From Desulfosporosinus nitroreducens (GTDB lineage Bacteria; Bacillota; Desulfitobacteriia; Desulfitobacteriales; Desulfitobacteriaceae): a stretch of DNA of 61,813 nt. The translations under genes and the position numbers were made by a program. Shown here one piece after another: positions 34,356 to 45,400 of this stretch (position 1 is its first letter; each line of letters begins with the position of its first letter). The notes beneath the pieces are model-generated. The model worked only from the letters and a program-made list of their open reading frames with translations, did not search any database and was not told where the DNA came from. Location: contig NZ_JAMHFY010000030.1 of the NCBI RefSeq assembly GCF_023897015.1, positions 1 to 61,813 of the forward strand, read 5' to 3'.

Positions 34356-34790
34356 ATGATGAAGAGGAAATATGTTTTCCCGGCCATTATAGAGCGGGAT
34401 AAAATAAGCGGCAAATATACGGTTGTTTTCCCGGACCTGCCGGGCTGCGGTATCGAAGGGGAGGATTTTATCCAGGCTTATTACTTGGCCGGGCCCAGGC
34501 TGGGGTTTCATTTATGTATGATGGACAGAGAGCATGAGCACATACCCGAAGCTTCGGATACTTCAGGCTGGGAAATCGCGGCGGACGCTGTCGTTGTTCC
34601 GGTAGCGGCCGATCTGCAGGAGTACGGTTGCATGTACGGTCCCAAATTCGCCAGAAAAGCCATCGGGTTTCCCAGCTGGCTCTTCCAATTGGGGAAAAAA
34701 GGCAGGCCGATTTCTGCACAGGACATTCAGGAGGTATTGAGGGAGAAGCTGGGGATTGACATGCTGCCTGAAAACGCACATGCCAATTGA
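34356..34790 (+). CDS. HicB-type antitoxin, solitary
   Basis: About 144 aa. Start of the HicB partial-RNaseH fold: FPAIIERDKISGKYTVVFPD-LPGC, then GEDFIQAYYLAGPRLGFHL (the GDTLEEAL-like helix). The rest is longer than a minimal HicB. No HicA toxin was found on either side. ATG 34356 is used because it follows a GGTGG-type site; an earlier in-frame start would overlap the DUF3102 remnant. Confidence 0.72.
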   Translation: MMKRKYVFPAIIERDKISGKYTVVFPDLPGCGIEGEDFIQAYYLAGPRLGFHLCMMDREHEHIPEASDTSGWEIAADAVVVPVAADLQEYGCMYGPKFARKAIGFPSWLFQLGKKGRPISAQDIQEVLREKLGIDMLPENAHAN

Positions 34791-34838
34791 ATCTTGGTGC
34801 AGAAATGTACCCAGAATGGTGGTTAAAGAAACAAGAGT

Positions 34839-34866
34839 GCGTGCCCGAGTAGGGCACGCTTTTTTT
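34839..34866 (+). terminator. Terminator behind the hicB-like gene
   Basis: GCGTGCCC-GAGTA-GGGCACGC followed by seven T. Confidence 0.88.
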
Positions 34867-35319
34867 ATCCATCATTTTACCTCATTGAATTTTTTGATCC
34901 AATTTGTTATAAAAGCAAACTATTTTACTACTTTTTGTCATCTTTGTCAGAGATTCGGCCGAAAGCCCCTTAAAAGAGAGAATTCGCTTCGTATTAGAGA
35001 ATAGGAGGAGAGGAAGGCATACCAGAATGGGAAGAACAATCCGTTGTAGTGTTTGAAAGAGGACTCGGAAGCACGAGAGGATTTCTTGAGTGTTTCTAGG
35101 CGTTGATGAGGGCAGACTCTAGATTTCACTTTAACAATGTATTTAATAAAGAATACATATAGGTGGACATAGAACCTATTATGGTTATTCTGTGGAATGC
35201 TTTACTGCGTAATGTCTAATAGATTATATGAAAACCTGTAGGAACTACCTGGAAAATATATTTGTTTAACCTGTAGTTTATACAGATTTAAATATGCTGG
35301 AACAATATTATAATATTAA

Positions 35320-35360
35320 TATATACAAGTATATACAGTTTAGGTATATGCTTGTATATA
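35320..35360. repeat. AT-rich 17-bp inverted repeat upstream of the CWB2 gene
   Basis: TATATACAAGTATATAC (35320-35336) faces GTATATGCTTGTATATA (35344-35360), one mismatch. It may be an operator or cruciform in the long leader region. Elsewhere in 34870-35529 no gene was found. A smaller hairpin (GGACG/CGTCC, about 35446-35461) lies closer to the gene. Confidence 0.6.
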
Positions 35361-35529
35361 TAATAATATTTGGATATTATCTGTCTCTTGAGAATGGACT
35401 ATCATATTCACATTTAGCCTTGGATCATTTTCAGGGGGTCAGGGACGACAAATACGTCCTTGGAAAAAAGTAGTTTATCTGCTAAGAGAAAAAAGTGATC
35501 TAAAAAGATTCGAGAGGGGGAATTTCTAC

Positions 35530-37605
35530 ATGAAAAAAGCAAAAAAAGCTTTAGCTTCATTAGCTATTGTTGGTATGGCACTCACTATGATCCCATTTAA
35601 TGCTTTTGCTGAAGGTGTAGCGGCGAATCGCATAGGTGGAGCAACTGCCGCGCAAACCGCGGTATCAATCGCTGACCAAACAGGCTGGACGGGTACAGCA
35701 ATTCTTGCATCCTCAACCTCGTATGGTATGGTTGATGCACTGACTGCTGGGCCGCTCGCTACATTCCTTAAAGCTCCTATCCTTCTGACCGGGGCTGGAA
35801 ACGTATTGGATGCTGACACCAAAGCTGAACTCATAAAACTCAATGTCACAAAGGTTTATGTTACAAGTGGTACTGCTGTGATCAGCCAAGCTGTAGTTGA
35901 TGTTTTAAAAGGCATGGGTATTACGGTTGAGTCTCTCGCTGGAGTTGACCGATTTACCACATCTGCGAATATCGCTCAAAAAATGGTATCTCTAGGTGCT
36001 ACCGTAAGCAAAGTAGCTGTTGCTTACGGCTGGCTGAACCAAGACGCGCTCTCCATCGCATCGATTGCCTCTGCTCAAACTGAACCAATTCTCTTAACTG
36101 AAAGAGACACAATTCCTGCTAGTGTTAAAGCGTTCCTGAGTGCAAATGCGAGTGTAACTGCAACGGATCTAATTGGTGGAACAGCCGTGATCAGTGATGT
36201 TGTAAAAGCTCAGCTTCCAAGCGCAACTCGCTATTACGGAAACACAGCCTATGATACGAACATCGCAGTGCTTAAACAATTTGACAATGTTTTGAAGTAT
36301 GAGTATGTACTCGTAGCAAACGGGGAAACAGCGATTGACGCTTTGGCTGGTGCACCTCTTGCTGCTAAGTATAATGCTGGCATTGTTCTCACTGACGGAT
36401 CGGAGAATGAAGATACAACTTATGTAAGTAGCAAACTTTCCCCGACAAGTATTGTAACCGCTTTAGGTGGTACAGCTGTTGTTCCTGACGGTGTTCTTAA
36501 CCGTATTCTTAAAGGTAGAGCTGCAAACCCTGCAAACCCTGCTACACCTGCAACCCCTGGTAGCGGAGGTAGCGGAGGTAGCGGAGGTAGTGGAGGTAGC
36601 GGAGGTAGCGGAGGTGGTGGAGTCAACGAAGGCGGAGGTTCATCATCTACGGCAAACCTTAACCAAGTTGTTACGAAAATTATGTCCTACCGTGGGTATC
36701 TTAATCAGAACGAAAAAGATTCCATTAATGAAGCCAGAACAAAATTGACGGCTGCAGTGCAAGAAGGGGCTTTAACCGATGCCGCTGAAGGACTGATGAC
36801 AGATCAAGTGGTTAGTGCATTTAAAGCTAAAGGTGTTACAAGAGCTGAGGTAAAAGCAAAAATCGTCGAGGCCTTAGAAGGTTTTAGAGAGATCAACTAT
36901 TCTAGTGACGCAAACGATTTGAAACAGGCACTTAATGATTTTGAAAGAAATAATTTAGACACATTCAACATCCTTTTCCCAGGCATTAAAGTAAATGAGT
37001 TCTATGGTTTCGCGTTGGCAATGCAAGAAGAGCTTAAAAACGTAATCGAAGACGAGCTCATAGCCGATTACGAAAATGGTAATATATCTGCGTTATCAGA
37101 TCTCGTAAACAGTTCAGGTACAGAACTGAAGGAAAAACTTATTGGATGGACGAAAACTGCTACGACCAATGTTATCAAGAAAAGCACGTACCAGGTCTTT
37201 GATGAAAAGCTCGCAGACAATGGCTGGAATATAGATATGCTTGTTAAAGCTCAGCGTCAGGTTGGGGCGGTTATTGATCCAGCGAATGCCGCAGAAAAAG
37301 CCATGGCCATGTCGGTTATCCGTTCTCAAATCGTTATCAAAATGAACGGAACTACCTGTACTACGGATTCGTTGGAACCTTATACATTAGCTAATAATGA
37401 TAATACACCTGTTCTATCTGTCGTAGGGATAAATACTTATGGATTTAATCTTGCAAGTATGCTTGTTTGGTCAAGCTCCAATCCTCTGATTGCGACTGTT
37501 GCCCAGGATGGTTCAAAAATTCAAGGCCTCACTACAGGTACTGCCGTGATTACTGCTTCTAGGAATGGTAACGAGTTGGTAAAGTTCACAGTGAAAGTAG
37601 AGTAA
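35530..37605 (+). CDS. Secreted surface protein with cell-wall-binding repeats (CWB2)
   Basis: 691 aa. Signal peptide of about 28 residues (MKKAKKALASLAIVG... ending FAEG). Three CWB2 repeats follow (about 30-335), seen by NRIGGATAAQTAVSIA, GVDRFTTSANIAQKM and TRYYGNTAYDTNIAVLKQF. In this family they bind anionic wall polymers. Next is an Ala-Asn-Pro then Gly-Gly-Ser linker (about 336-370), a ~250-residue helical part of unknown function, and at the C-terminus a bacterial Ig-like (Big_2-type) domain with VWSSSNPLIATVAQDG and LTTGTAVITA. AGAGGGGG precedes the ATG. It is probably an S-layer or wall-associated protein. Confidence 0.85.
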   Translation: MKKAKKALASLAIVGMALTMIPFNAFAEGVAANRIGGATAAQTAVSIADQTGWTGTAILASSTSYGMVDALTAGPLATFLKAPILLTGAGNVLDADTKAELIKLNVTKVYVTSGTAVISQAVVDVLKGMGITVESLAGVDRFTTSANIAQKMVSLGATVSKVAVAYGWLNQDALSIASIASAQTEPILLTERDTIPASVKAFLSANASVTATDLIGGTAVISDVVKAQLPSATRYYGNTAYDTNIAVLKQFDNVLKYEYVLVANGETAIDALAGAPLAAKYNAGIVLTDGSENEDTTYVSSKLSPTSIVTALGGTAVVPDGVLNRILKGRAANPANPATPATPGSGGSGGSGGSGGSGGSGGGGVNEGGGSSSTANLNQVVTKIMSYRGYLNQNEKDSINEARTKLTAAVQEGALTDAAEGLMTDQVVSAFKAKGVTRAEVKAKIVEALEGFREINYSSDANDLKQALNDFERNNLDTFNILFPGIKVNEFYGFALAMQEELKNVIEDELIADYENGNISALSDLVNSSGTELKEKLIGWTKTATTNVIKKSTYQVFDEKLADNGWNIDMLVKAQRQVGAVIDPANAAEKAMAMSVIRSQIVIKMNGTTCTTDSLEPYTLANNDNTPVLSVVGINTYGFNLASMLVWSSSNPLIATVAQDGSKIQGLTTGTAVITASRNGNELVKFTVKVE
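36559..36621 (+). repeat. 9-bp tandem repeat GGTAGCGGA coding a Gly-Gly-Ser linker
   Basis: About six to seven near-perfect units. As the unit is nine bases, changes in copy number keep the reading frame and would only lengthen or shorten the linker between the wall-binding and distal parts. Confidence 0.85.
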
Positions 37606-37641
37606 TGGGTTTCGTGTGGAAGAAGACATAACCTGTCCCAT

Positions 37642-37674
37642 ACAGAGAGTTGGGAATTCCAACTCTCTGTTTTT
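37642..37674 (+). terminator. Terminator of the CWB2 gene
   Basis: ACAGAGAGTTGG-GAATT-CCAACTCTCTGT followed by TTTTTC. A perfect 12-bp stem. Confidence 0.9.
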
Positions 37675-37772
37675 CAGTTATATTTTTTAGGGCTAAGGTT
37701 TTTCTTAAACCTCGCTAATTGGCTATGTGAGGGCGATATTATGACATGCATTGGCAACGACTGATCAGTACA

Positions 37773-37805
37773 AGCCTAGCCTTCGGCTTGGCTGGGGTTT
37801 TATGT
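37773..37805 (+). terminator. Second hairpin with T run
   Basis: AGCCTAGCC pairs with GGCTTGGCT (one mismatch), followed by GGGGTTTTATGTTTTT. It may end a small unseen transcript or back up the first terminator. Confidence 0.6.
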
Positions 37806-37841
37806 TTTTCACTACTAATCTAAGGAATTTTACATGAGAAA

Positions 37842-37866
37842 AGGCCGTATGATGTACGGCTTTTTG
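37842..37866 (+). terminator. Third hairpin with T run
   Basis: GCCGTA-TGATG-TACGGC with T5 behind it. Three terminators within 230 bases separate the CWB2 gene from the kinase gene. Confidence 0.65.
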
Positions 37867-37980
37867 ATTCTCGAAGACAGACTTTCCAAATAACGAACAA
37901 TATTTAAATTGGAAGAAAAAATATTAATCCTGAATACTAAAATTTCGAACAAGTTTAGAGGGCAAATCTAGGAGGTCAAA

Positions 37981-38739
37981 ATGGAACAGGAAACAAGGGT
38001 CAGAGAGAAGATTCAATTGGCATATTCATTAATCACTATAGAACAAACGAAATCTCCAATTTCAGAAGCTTATCGAACGCTCAGGACGAACGTTCAGTTT
38101 ACGGGTGTGGATTCAGAAACCAAGAAAATCATGATAACAAGCTCCGGACCTCGGGAAGGAAAATCGTCCACGGTTGCTAACCTCGCGGTGAGTATGGCAC
38201 AAACTGGGAAACGCGTTCTTGTGGTCGATGCCGACCTACGCAATCCCACTCAACATAAACTATTTGGCTTAGATAATAGTCAAGGGTTGTCAGTTGCCTT
38301 AGTTCAGGAACAAGATTACCGAAACTATATTAGGGAAACAGCTGTCCCTGGCGTAAAGGTTCTCACGGGTGGACCCATTCCTCCTAATCCTGCAGAGCTT
38401 GTGGGTTCCAATCGGATGAAGCGTTTGATCAAGGAATTCAGTCAGGAATATGACATAGTCCTCATCGATACCCCTCCCGTTATAGCAGTGACCGATGCCG
38501 CAGTTCTTGCTCAGGAAGTTGACGGGGTCATCTTGGTCTTGGCCTCAGGCGAAGTGAACAAAGATTATGCGCTAAGAGCTAAAGAATTGCTGGATAAAGT
38601 GGGCGCCAAGATCCTTGGGGCCGTTCTCAATAAAGCGGACTTAAAAACCGGTGAATACAACTATTACTACTACTATCACGGGTCTGACGATTCAAATAAG
38701 AAGAAGCAAAAGCATCATAAAGATCGCAAAAAAGAATAA
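37981..38739 (+). CDS. CpsD/CapB-family tyrosine autokinase
   Basis: 252 aa bacterial tyrosine kinase. Walker A ITSSGPREGKSSTVANLA, Walker A' VLVVDADLRNPTQH and Walker B DIVLIDTPPV are present, as is the C-terminal tyrosine cluster (YNYYYYYH). The tail is Lys/His-rich. Such kinases steer polysaccharide export. Usually a Wzz-like membrane partner and capsule genes stand next to them; none is here, so this is a solitary copy. AGGAGG lies 7 bases before the ATG. Confidence 0.9.
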   Translation: MEQETRVREKIQLAYSLITIEQTKSPISEAYRTLRTNVQFTGVDSETKKIMITSSGPREGKSSTVANLAVSMAQTGKRVLVVDADLRNPTQHKLFGLDNSQGLSVALVQEQDYRNYIRETAVPGVKVLTGGPIPPNPAELVGSNRMKRLIKEFSQEYDIVLIDTPPVIAVTDAAVLAQEVDGVILVLASGEVNKDYALRAKELLDKVGAKILGAVLNKADLKTGEYNYYYYYHGSDDSNKKKQKHHKDRKKE

Positions 38740-38924
38740 GCAACCCTCCTCCACTGTACTGACGGATGGGCTGCTTATTCTTTCGTCTTGGAAAGGTCAA
38801 CTAAAAATGGGCATACCCTTCGACAACTTGTTTTTGCGCCTCTTTACCCATTTCACGCGCTGCATAGAGATCGCCTCCACCAAATAAGTACTCAATCTTT
38901 GATACAATTAATTGAGAACATAAA

Positions 38925-38957
38925 AAGTCCAGTATTACTTAGTATTACTGGGCTTTT
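38925..38957 (+). terminator. Terminator behind the kinase region
   Basis: AAGTCCAGTA (38925-38934) pairs with TACTGGGCTT (38946-38955), one wobble, followed by TTCGGCTTTTT. Between here and 39250 no gene was recognised. Confidence 0.6.
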
Positions 38958-39249
38958 CGGCTTTTTAAAGCATATCGAGCATGGTTTAAGGCGATATTTT
39001 CAACGACTATTTTTCTTTCTCCAGTTCAGCAAGTACAAAACAGTTAAATAGGCCCTTGAAATTACTAGTTGGGAGGGGATTATGAGCTTCTCTTCTAGCG
39101 AATTTAAAGTGGAGCAGACCTTTCAAACTAGTTGTTTTAAGAAGATAATTCAAGTCTATTTCGTGCAATAAACAACAAATCTTACACATCAACCATATTT
39201 CGACAAATTATTCCAAATAACTATGGTAAGATAATGTCTAAATTTATAT

Positions 39250-39330
39250 AATTGGCAAACCCGTCGAAAGGCGGGGGCGCAAAGCTATGGGTCTAAGGCT
39301 GAGAATGCTATGATTGCCAGGTTGCTGTAA
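39250..39330 (+). promoter_or_regulatory. c-di-GMP-I (GEMM) riboswitch
   Basis: The conserved core is complete: GCAAACC, the GAAA tetraloop-type CGTCGAAAGGCG, GGGGCGCAAAGC, then GGGTCTAAGGCT, GCTATGATTGCCAGGTTGCTG. P1 closes between ATAATTGGCAA and TTGCTGTAAT. It stands 120 bases upstream of the giant RHS gene with a terminator hairpin in between. A c-di-GMP change is therefore expected to switch expression of that gene at the level of transcription. Confidence 0.93.
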
Positions 39331-39349
39331 TATATTTGAAGCACGCTTG

Positions 39350-39386
39350 GCCTTTCTCCTCTTTTGGAGAAAGGCTTTAGTTTTTA
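39350..39386 (+). terminator. Expression-platform terminator of the riboswitch
   Basis: GCCTTTCTCC (39350-39359) pairs with GGAGAAAGGC (39366-39375), followed by TTTAGTTTTT. The preceding bases (GCACGCTTGGCC) could join an antiterminator. Whether c-di-GMP turns the gene on or off cannot be decided by eye. Confidence 0.85.
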
Positions 39387-39448
39387 CCTTCGTATATAGC
39401 AAACCGCAAAAGAAAGTGAAAAAAATATCAGATTTGGGGGAAAAAGAG

Positions 39449-42400
39449 ATGCCCAAGAAATTTTGGCAGAAAGCCATGGGTTTAGCCCTTGCAGTCAGTT
39501 TAATCTTAAATGGTATCCTTGCTAACGTGGCTATGGCCAAAACTTTAACCGATCCGGTTCATGGTAAATATTATGGACAAACTCTACCGATCTCTAAAAA
39601 AATCAAAGAAATCTCTTCGGACTCCGCCAAAACGCAAAAACCATTGCGCACCCCATCGGTACAAAAATCATCCCAACCCTATCAAGGACGCTTCCATCAG
39701 GAACAGGAAAAACCCGATAAACGAACCGTCAACAGCAAAACCTTCTCTGCTGGCAACGGCCATAACAACACGTTTGTTTTTCTCGAAAAAATCCATTACA
39801 AAGAGGCTAACGGCAGCTACCAGGACATAGATAATACCTTGGTAATAGAAAAAACAGACAAACCTGGCCGTAATTCCGATACTGAAAACGCTGGAGACAA
39901 AACTTACATAAACAAAGCTAATGACTATAAAGTAAGCTTTCCCGAGAGTCTGACAAAGGACAAGCCCATCAGCATAACCAAAGATAAAGCCCGGCTGGAA
40001 CTCATCCCTGTAGAAGGAGATTTCTCCCGCAGTGCGGTCAAAGAAAACGCCATCCTCTATAATGACGTCTTCCCAGGAATTGATTACAGCTATACGGTCC
40101 TAAACACCAACGTTAAAGAAGACATAATTCTAAATAACCAGACTGACCGGACACAATTCAGCTTTGCTGTCAAAACAGAAGGAATTGAGCTAAAACAAGA
40201 AAAGGGAGCAATTTTTGGCTATGAACAAGGAAGCAGCAGCCCTACGTGGACCATTCCTGCCCCTTATATGGTGGATGCCTCGGGTAAGGTATCTAAGAAA
40301 GTAGAGTTGCACTTAGAAAAAAACATTCTCCAAAAAGATCGAATTATCCTAACTGTAGATAAAGACTGGCTTACAGCGCCTGAAAGGGCGTACCCTGTTC
40401 GAATTGATCCCACGGTAACGATTAACTCTAGTGATATAGCTGATACATCTGTAGAACAAGGTTCACCGGATGTCTATACAGATAATGCCTATTCATATAT
40501 CGGCTATGATGATGGGAAAATTAGCGGCAACCTGGCTGAGTACGGGGAAGCGCACCTTATGACCAGGACCTTTCTCAAATTCACCAAGCCCGATCTCGGT
40601 CCGGATCAGAGTGTCAGTTCAGCTAGCCTAAATATGTACAAATTCACTAGTTGGAGTGAAGCACCAAGAAAGGTCGAACTGCAGCGGGTTAACGAGTCTT
40701 TCGGTATAGCCGGGTTGACCTGGAATACACAGCCGCAGGAGACCAGTTTCGTAAGCAGTGCCACCATTGATGGCAGCACCGGTTATGTCCAGTGGGACAT
40801 GACCAATCTAATGAATGACATGAATGCTGGTGCGACAAACCATGGCATCATGCTTATGTATAATAACGAACTGGAGCAGGCCGAAGTTTTCGCTTCCGTA
40901 GACAACAAGGATCATCCCACACCCTATATCGAAATAACCCACGAAGATAAAGGCTCCATCGACCCAGGCGAAACTCCCGCCGATCCTTCTATCAAGCTTA
41001 GGCCGTACGTAGCCGTCAATAATAATGGCCTCCGGCAATTTGTCGGACTTACTGCGGACGGGCTGGCTGTGCCCAAATCTACCATTAAATACTCTGCAGT
41101 CCCCGACAACGGTGAGGGCTTTAGCGGTAGCGTATCAGCAGCCGTAAGCTACCGTTATCCCAATTTCCATCCGGAAGAAATGTTTAGCGATCTCCTTAAA
41201 GACGGAGGCTCCTTTAACCAATACACCGCCAAAGAGAGCAACTGGCAGACAAACAAGCTCTTTGTGCCAAAAATGGATACTCTCTACCATATTGAAGCGA
41301 AGGCTTTCGACGAAGAAGGAGATTTAATCGGGACCTCTGTCAGCGAAAGCTTTCAGATATATCAGGTTAAAACCTTTGATCTCCTTTCAAGGATCGCCGG
41401 ATTTTATGATGTGACGATAGACCAATTAAAATTAGACAACAACATAGGCAAAGACGGACTCATTGAAAACAATGTCATCTTCATCCGCAACCCGCAGCAA
41501 AACCAAGGAAAAGCCATGACCCCAACTGATCTCACCGATGAACAGAAAAAGCTTTTTGACGCCAGCATGATAGGCCGCGCCAAAAACTGTGTTTTTGACT
41601 TTGAACCGATCAATATGCTTACAGGTAATTTTTACTATAACGCCGAGGATCTCAGTATCCCAGACTTCGGTGGCAAGTTCACAATCGCTAGGGCTTATAA
41701 TGCAAAAACGGGCGTTCACCGTGGTCCCTTCGGCAACCGCTGGGACTCTAATTTTAACCAGTATCTCGCTTTTATGGCGGACAACTCTGTGGCTTATATC
41801 CGCAGTGACGGCAGTATTATTAACTTTCAGAAAAACCCAGACGGAAGCTATACAGCTCCTGTGGGTGAGAACTATACTCTAGAGAAACAAACAGAGGATT
41901 ATAAACTCACTCTGAAAGATCAAAGCATTTACTATTTTGCCCTTGATGGTCTACTTAAAGCGATCGAAGATAAAAATTGCAATCGCACCCGGTTGAACTA
42001 CGATCTGAATGAACGGCTCACAAGCATAGTCTCTCCCGCAGGCAAAGTATTTTCAGTCATGACGGATGCCCAGGCTCGTATCACCTCCATCGGGTTGCCT
42101 AACGGCGGCTCACTTGACTATACCTATGACGAAGACGGCAACCTCGCTACTTACACCGATGCTGGCGGTCGGGAAACCACCTACAACTACGACTCACAAG
42201 GACGTATGGTCTCCTATCTTGACCCGAATGGCAACAGGGTCATACAAAATACCTATGACGAACAAAGCAGGGTCGTCACCCAAATCGACGCCAACGGCGG
42301 CCAAGCAAGCATAGCCTACTATGACGGCTACAACGAATCGACTGATGCCAATGGCAACAAAACCACCTATTACTTTGACGATCAATACAGGATCACCAAA

Positions 42401-45400
42401 ACCGTCAAACCTGACGGCAACACAGAAGAATATACCTATGACGCGGAGAACAACCGGTCCTCGTTTAAAGACGTACTAGATCGAGTAATGACCTATGCCT
42501 ACGATTCCCAGGGCAATAAAACGAAAGAAACACGCTGGGACGGCTTAAGCCAAACCTTTACCTATGACAATAAAAATAATCTCCTGACCTCCACCGACTA
42601 CAACGGCCACACAGCGTCTAATGCCTATGACAACAAAGGGAGCTTGATCCAAGCCTCCCTTCCTGACGGCAGCAGCACAGAATACACCTACAACAGCCAG
42701 GGGCTGATGCTTACCATCAAAGACCCGGAAGGCAACCTCACATCCTACGAATACGAAGGGGCCGACCCCACCCAGGTCAAAGACCCCCTCAATCATGACT
42801 ACCGCTATTACTACAATCCCCTCGGATTACCTGTCACGGTCATCGACCCGGAAGGAAAACTAACCCGCCTGGCCTATGACCCAGCCGGGCGCCTCTTAAA
42901 CACCCAGCTCCCTGACCAGAGCATTACCCGCTATACCTATGACCCTAACGGCAATAACACCGCCATAACCGACGGCAGACAAAACACCGTCCACTTCTCC
43001 TACGACCCAATGGACCATCTCGCTGCCGTCCAGGATCCCCTTGGCAACAGCACGGCATACACTTATGATCCTAACGGCAACAAAACGGAAGAAAAAGATC
43101 CTTCAGATTACAGAATCAAATACACCTATGACTCCTTAAACCGCCTCACCAAAACCCAAGACCAGGATAATGGTCTCACCGTCTATGAACGGGATGCCCT
43201 AGGCCAAATCCTCTCTGTCACCGACCCCAAAGGAAATAAAACCAGCATCACTTACAATACCAGTGTAGACAAACCAGCTCAAACCGTCACGGCCCTTGGC
43301 CAGACCACAACCTACCAATATGACCCAGTCGGCAACCTGTTGAGAGTGGTTTTCCCAGACAGCACCAAAAAACAATACCGCTACGACGAGCTCAACCGTC
43401 CCAACGAAATTACCGACATCACCGGTGTCAAAACCACTCTCACCTATGATAACCTAAGCCATATCAGCCAAATCCAAGACAGCCTCGGGCGCGAGTATCA
43501 CTATCGCTATGACCCGAACGGGAACCTGCTCCAAACCACTGATCCGTTGGACTATGAAGTAAAATACAGCTATAACGACGCTAACCTCCCCATCACTCGT
43601 ACGAATGAAGAAGGAAAAACCACCTCTTACAGCTATAACAGCATCAACAAGCTTAAAGAAACGGTAGACCCCAACGGGCACACAAAGACCCTCGCTTACG
43701 ATCTCGCCGGCAACCTCACAGCAGTCACCGATGCCCGAGGCAACAAAACTACCCTCACCTACGATCCCCTTAACCGCCTGCAGGCAGTCAAGGATCCCTT
43801 AGAGGGCATCATCCAGTACCGCTACAACCCAGCAGGACGTTTAGACCAAAAGCTCGATCCCCTCGGCCATGCCACCTCATATGAATATAACGGACGCGGC
43901 CTCGCCGTCAAAGTTACAGACGCCCTTGGCGGCATCACCGAGCTACAATATGACCAAAACGGTAACACCATCGCCCTCATCGATGCCGAAGGCGGCAGCT
44001 ACAGCTATGCCTTTGACTCCGTCAACCGCCTCATCAATGCCCAAGATCCTCTTGGCCTGAAGAGTGAATACACCTATGACCTTATGAACCGCAAAATAAA
44101 AAGCGAAGACAACGGCGGCAACATTTACAACTTCATCTATGACCCCTTCGGTCGCCTGCAGGAACAAACCGACATCCTAGACCGTAGCACCCAATACAGC
44201 TATGACCTGGCCGGCAACATCACCTCAGTCACTACCCCTGACGGCAACACGGTCAACTATAAATACGACCTCAAAGGCCAAATCAGTAAACTCACTGACC
44301 CGGAAGGAAAAATAACCAACCTCACCTATGACGGACTCGGCCACCTAAAAACCAAGCTCGAACCCGGCAGCCGCCTCTTCAGCTACGTTTATGATAGCGT
44401 CGGCAACCTGACTGAAGAACAAAATCCCATAGAAGCCAAAACTCAATATTTCTATGACGAAAACAACAACCTCATCGAAACGAAAAACGCCAAAGAAAAC
44501 AGCAAAAACTACGAATACGACCCCTTAAACCGCCTCCAGGCAGTGCTCGACGAACGAGGAAACAAAACCACCTTCAACTATGACCCTAACGGCAACCTTG
44601 TGAAGAAAACCGATCCAGTCGGCAACAGCACCCAATATGCCTACGATCCTCTGAACCGCTCAAGCCTAACAGTCGATGCCCTGGGCTTTGACAGCGCTTA
44701 TCAATATGACAAACTAGGCAACCTTATCGGCTTCACCGATGCTAGAGGAAACAAAACTTCTTATACCTATAACAAACACCGCATGCCTACTCAGGTCACC
44801 GATGCCCTGCAGGGAGAAAGCCAATACCGTTATGACCTCAACGACAACCTGCTCGGACAGATTGATGCCCTAGGAGCGGAAACCCGCTACACCTATGACC
44901 CAATTCACCGCCTCACCTCCGTTACCGACCCTGAAGGCTATATCCGCTTTTTCAGCTACGACAAAGCCGGTAACCAAGATAAACAATATGACTCCGCCGG
45001 CAACATCCTCACGTACAGCTATGACAAAATGCATCGGCTCCTCGGCACCAAAAATACAGCCGGGCATTTAACCAGCTACAGCTATGATCCGCTCGGCAAT
45101 TTAGAAACAGTTAAGCAACCGAACGGAAACACCACAGCCTATGACTACGATATCTTAAACCGGCTGACTCAGATCACCGACCCAGAAGAAAAAATCACCA
45201 AGATTGACTATGACATCTTAGACAACATTGAAAACGTCGTCATCCCCGGTAACCGGCATTACTCCTATGATTATGACGAAACCAATAACCGCATCCAAGA
45301 CACCAACCCCTTAGGGGAAAGCAACACCTACACCTATAACCCCAACAACCTCACAGAGACGATCACCAATCCTTTAGGAAATACCACCACTTACAGCTAT

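Noticed and set aside
34356..34790. A complete HicAB toxin-antitoxin pair
   Set aside because: No HicA-like frame was found within several hundred bases on either side.
36420..36748. Pro/Leu-rich minus-strand frame and Val/Glu-rich shifted plus-strand frame over the Gly-Ser repeat
   Set aside because: Both come from reading the 9-bp tandem repeat in wrong frames.
37981..38739. A capsule-synthesis operon around the tyrosine kinase
   Set aside because: No Wzz, glycosyltransferase or flippase gene is near; terminators isolate the kinase on both sides.
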